Source: Patescibacteria group bacterium
GTDB taxonomy: Bacteria > Patescibacteriota > Minisyncoccia > Minisyncoccales > JAHIOY01
Direction: 5' to 3'
Assembly (NCBI GenBank): GCA_018894495.1
Contig: JAHIOY010000087.1
Coordinates: forward strand, 1-12,732
DNA length: 12,732 nt
The number at the start of each line of letters is the position of its first letter. Within the stretch, counting starts at the first letter, position 1. A program made the position numbers and the translations under genes. The notes below the pieces were generated by a model. The model did not search any database and had not been told where the DNA came from. It saw only the letters and a program-made list of their open reading frames with translations. This document shows, one piece after another, positions 11,402 to 12,732 of this stretch.

Positions 11402-12540
11402 AATTTTCGATTTTTTTCTTTTTGGCATAATTGATAAAAATCAAGAACCCTGTCGGCAATATTTTGCCAGGCATATTCTTTTGCTTCGTTTAATCCCCTC
11501 TCCCCCATTTTTTTTCTTATTCCCGGGTTTTTAATTAAAATGCTAATTTTTTCGGCTAAGTCCTGAACATCGCGGTTTTTAGCTAAAAGTCCGCCCTTTT
11601 TCCCTTTTAAAAATTCTTTATACCCTTGGTTGGCAAAGGCAACCACCGGTTTTTGGCAGGCCATTGCTTCCAAGAGCACAATTCCAAAACTTTCCCCAAA
11701 AATTGCCGGACTGACAAAAATGTCGGCTGAATTATAATAAGAAACCAATTGGCTGTTGGTTTTTTCTCCTTCAAAATGGACTTCCTTTAAGCCATTTTTT
11801 TTGACATATTCTTCGCATTCCTTTTTTAAGGGTCCTTGGCCAACGACAAACAGCCGCACCCCGCCCTTTCCTCGTTGAAAGAGCGGGGTTTTTTCCAAAA
11901 TTTTATAAGCTCGGAGCAAATAAATTAAACCTTTTCTTTCCTCAAGCCGTCCGACAAATAAAAGATTTAACTTTCCGTCAAGAAATTTTTTAATCTTTTC
12001 AACTCGCGGATTAAATTCGTCTAAATCAATTCCGTTGGGAATTACTGCTTTGGGACATTGAAAATTTTCAAATCCTTTCAGGCAAAGAGGCGCAATTCCA
12101 ATTAAGCCGTCTATTTTCAAGCCAATAATTTTTCTCCACAATGATAAAAGACCCGAATCGCTCAAAAATTTGCTTCCCTCAGGGTCAGAATGAACCGTCA
12201 AGATATTTAATGCCTTTGACTTCTCTAAAATTTGCCAGGTAGAGGCAAAGGTAAAATTATGAAAATGAAGGACGTCAAACTTTTCTTTTTTTAAGACCCT
12301 GTCTATTGCCAAAGGATTAAAGTTAATCACAAAATCTGCCTGCGTCCCCCCAATAATTAGCGGAAAGGAGATTCCCAGTAAGATAACGTCTTCCCCATAA
12401 TTTTCGGATTTTTCTCTTCTCGGCGCGATAATCTTTGAATAGATGCCCTTTTTTTTAAATTCTTTTTTCAACCCCAAAATATGCCGTTTCACTCCGCCCG
12501 GCTTGATGAGAGAATGAGATGAAATTAAAGCAACCCGCAT
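11386..12540 (-). CDS. GT4 glycosyltransferase, PimA-like
   Basis: A 384-residue retaining GT-B enzyme. The N-terminal acceptor domain begins MRVALISSHSLIKPGGVKRH with the GG loop (15-16) and VLHFHNFT (90-97), and has H117. The C-terminal donor domain shows GRLEERKG (R198, K203) and the GT4 signature E283-x7-E291 (ESFGIVLLE). PGGV...H, IPNGID, GR...RKG and ESFGIVLLEAM closely follow mycobacterial PimA, which transfers mannose from GDP-mannose to phosphatidylinositol. With ino1 and a phosphatidyltransferase in the window, a phosphoinositide acceptor is plausible but inferred. Residues 218-228 (TPLFQRGKGGV) come from a palindromic element between a helix and the strand RLFVVGQGP. The last residues (RKLEIRN) and the stop come from a heptamer array. 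Confidence 0.9.
   Translation of the reverse strand: MRVALISSHSLIKPGGVKRHILGLKKEFKKKGIYSKIIAPRREKSENYGEDVILLGISFPLIIGGTQADFVINFNPLAIDRVLKKEKFDVLHFHNFTFASTWQILEKSKALNILTVHSDPEGSKFLSDSGLLSLWRKIIGLKIDGLIGIAPLCLKGFENFQCPKAVIPNGIDLDEFNPRVEKIKKFLDGKLNLLFVGRLEERKGLIYLLRAYKILEKTPLFQRGKGGVRLFVVGQGPLKKECEEYVKKNGLKEVHFEGEKTNSQLVSYYNSADIFVSPAIFGESFGIVLLEAMACQKPVVAFANQGYKEFLKGKKGGLLAKNRDVQDLAEKISILIKNPGIRKKMGERGLNEAKEYAWQNIADRVLDFYQLCQKEKNRKLEIRN
11858..11889 (-). repeat. palindromic element inserted in frame in the glycosyltransferase
   Basis: Thirteen-base arms (11858-11870 and 11877-11889) flank a 6-base loop. The single mismatch on the plus strand (11865/11882) is a G-U pair in the mRNA. The element encodes TPLFQRGKGG. 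From memory, TPLFQRG-type peptides recur in unrelated bacterial proteins as translated repeats. It is GC-rich against an AT-rich gene, which also points to an inserted element. Confidence 0.7.
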
Positions 12541-12546
12541 AAAGAA

Positions 12547-12567
12547 AATGACTAATGACTAATTTCT
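12547..12567. repeat. heptamer array upstream of the glycosyltransferase
   Basis: AATGACT, AATGACT and AATTTCT follow one another with exact 7-bp spacing, starting 6 bases upstream of the glycosyltransferase ATG. The 192-base stretch 12541-12732 holds no gene that I can support, only this and the two arrays below. No clear promoter is seen. Confidence 0.6.
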
Positions 12568-12609
12568 AATTATTCTAATCAAATCCCAATCCCCAAACTT
12601 CATAAGTTT

Positions 12610-12658
12610 AAAGTTCAAAATGCAAAGTTCAAAATTACAGTTAAAAGTTCAAAGTTTT
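12610..12658. repeat. AAAGTTC-type heptamer array
   Basis: Seven units read in sevens from 12610: AAAGTTC, AAAATGC, AAAGTTC, AAAATTA, CAGTTAA, AAGTTCA, AAGTTTT. It shares AAAGTTC with the array inside fmt (5875-5909), and AAAATGC and AAAATTA with the array at the fmt start. Confidence 0.65.
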
Positions 12659-12674
12659 TGAATTTAAATTTCAT

Positions 12675-12729
12675 AACTTTTAACTTTGAATTGCAACTTT
12701 TAACTTTTAACTTTTAACTTTTAACTTTG
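12675..12729. repeat. AACTTTT heptamer array, inverted relative to its neighbour
   Basis: AACTTTT at 12675-12681, AACTTTG at 12682-12688, a 6-base gap, four tandem AACTTTT (12695-12722), then AACTTTG. Its units are close to the reverse complement of the AAAGTT units at 12610-12658, so the pair makes a large imperfect inverted repeat at the window edge. It may continue beyond the window. Confidence 0.7.
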
Positions 12730-12732
12730 TTC

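Noticed and set aside
12675..12729. Tandem arrays as a CRISPR or telomere-like array
   Set aside because: The 7-bp units have no spacers, are too short for CRISPR repeats, and there are no cas genes nearby.

Overview
The window is AT-rich, densely packed bacterial DNA with short intergenic spaces. It most resembles a Patescibacteria (Candidate Phyla Radiation, probably Parcubacteria-type) genome. That placement is an inference. It rests on small, closely spaced or overlapping genes, near-absence of Shine-Dalgarno sequences, two consensus promoters whose -10 box sits only 7-8 bases before the start codon, a short gamma-like DnaX, a tRNA gene without encoded CCA, and many short repeats between and inside genes.

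Layout. Positions 185-2144 (+): a multi-pass membrane protein, an AMMECR1-domain protein that overlaps it, and a PHP-domain phosphoesterase. A strong hairpin at 2156-2195 separates these from the convergent pair 2218-4203 (-), a CDP-alcohol phosphatidyltransferase and a myo-inositol-1-phosphate synthase. A divergent control region (4204-4326) with a promoter, a 20-bp dyad and a large hairpin leads to a PadR-type regulator (+). A perfect 46-bp palindrome follows, then a protein with a DNA polymerase X N-terminal domain on an unrecognised C-terminus, then fmt and efp (+). From 6960 onward all intact genes are on the minus strand: a YtxH-like protein and a small membrane protein, tgt, tRNA-Gln(UUG), dnaX, a GtrA-family protein, a small multidrug-export family protein (GTG start) and a PimA-like GT4 glycosyltransferase. 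A plus-strand fragment of the cysS 3' end lies at 11234-11389.

Two themes stand out. First, inositol-1-phosphate synthase, a phosphatidyltransferase and a PimA-like mannosyltransferase together suggest an inositol-phospholipid or glycosylated phosphoinositide pathway, possibly controlled in part by the adjacent PadR regulator. Second, repeats have entered genes. Arrays with a 7-bp period recur between genes, and two lie in frame inside fmt, which also begins inside a third. Palindromic elements encode peptides inside the inositol-phosphate synthase (NPVRNRISNG) and the glycosyltransferase (TPLFQRGKGG), comparable in principle to Rickettsia palindromic elements. In addition, the dnaX stop codon lies within tRNA-Gln. 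All functional assignments come from reading motifs by eye; no database search was run.
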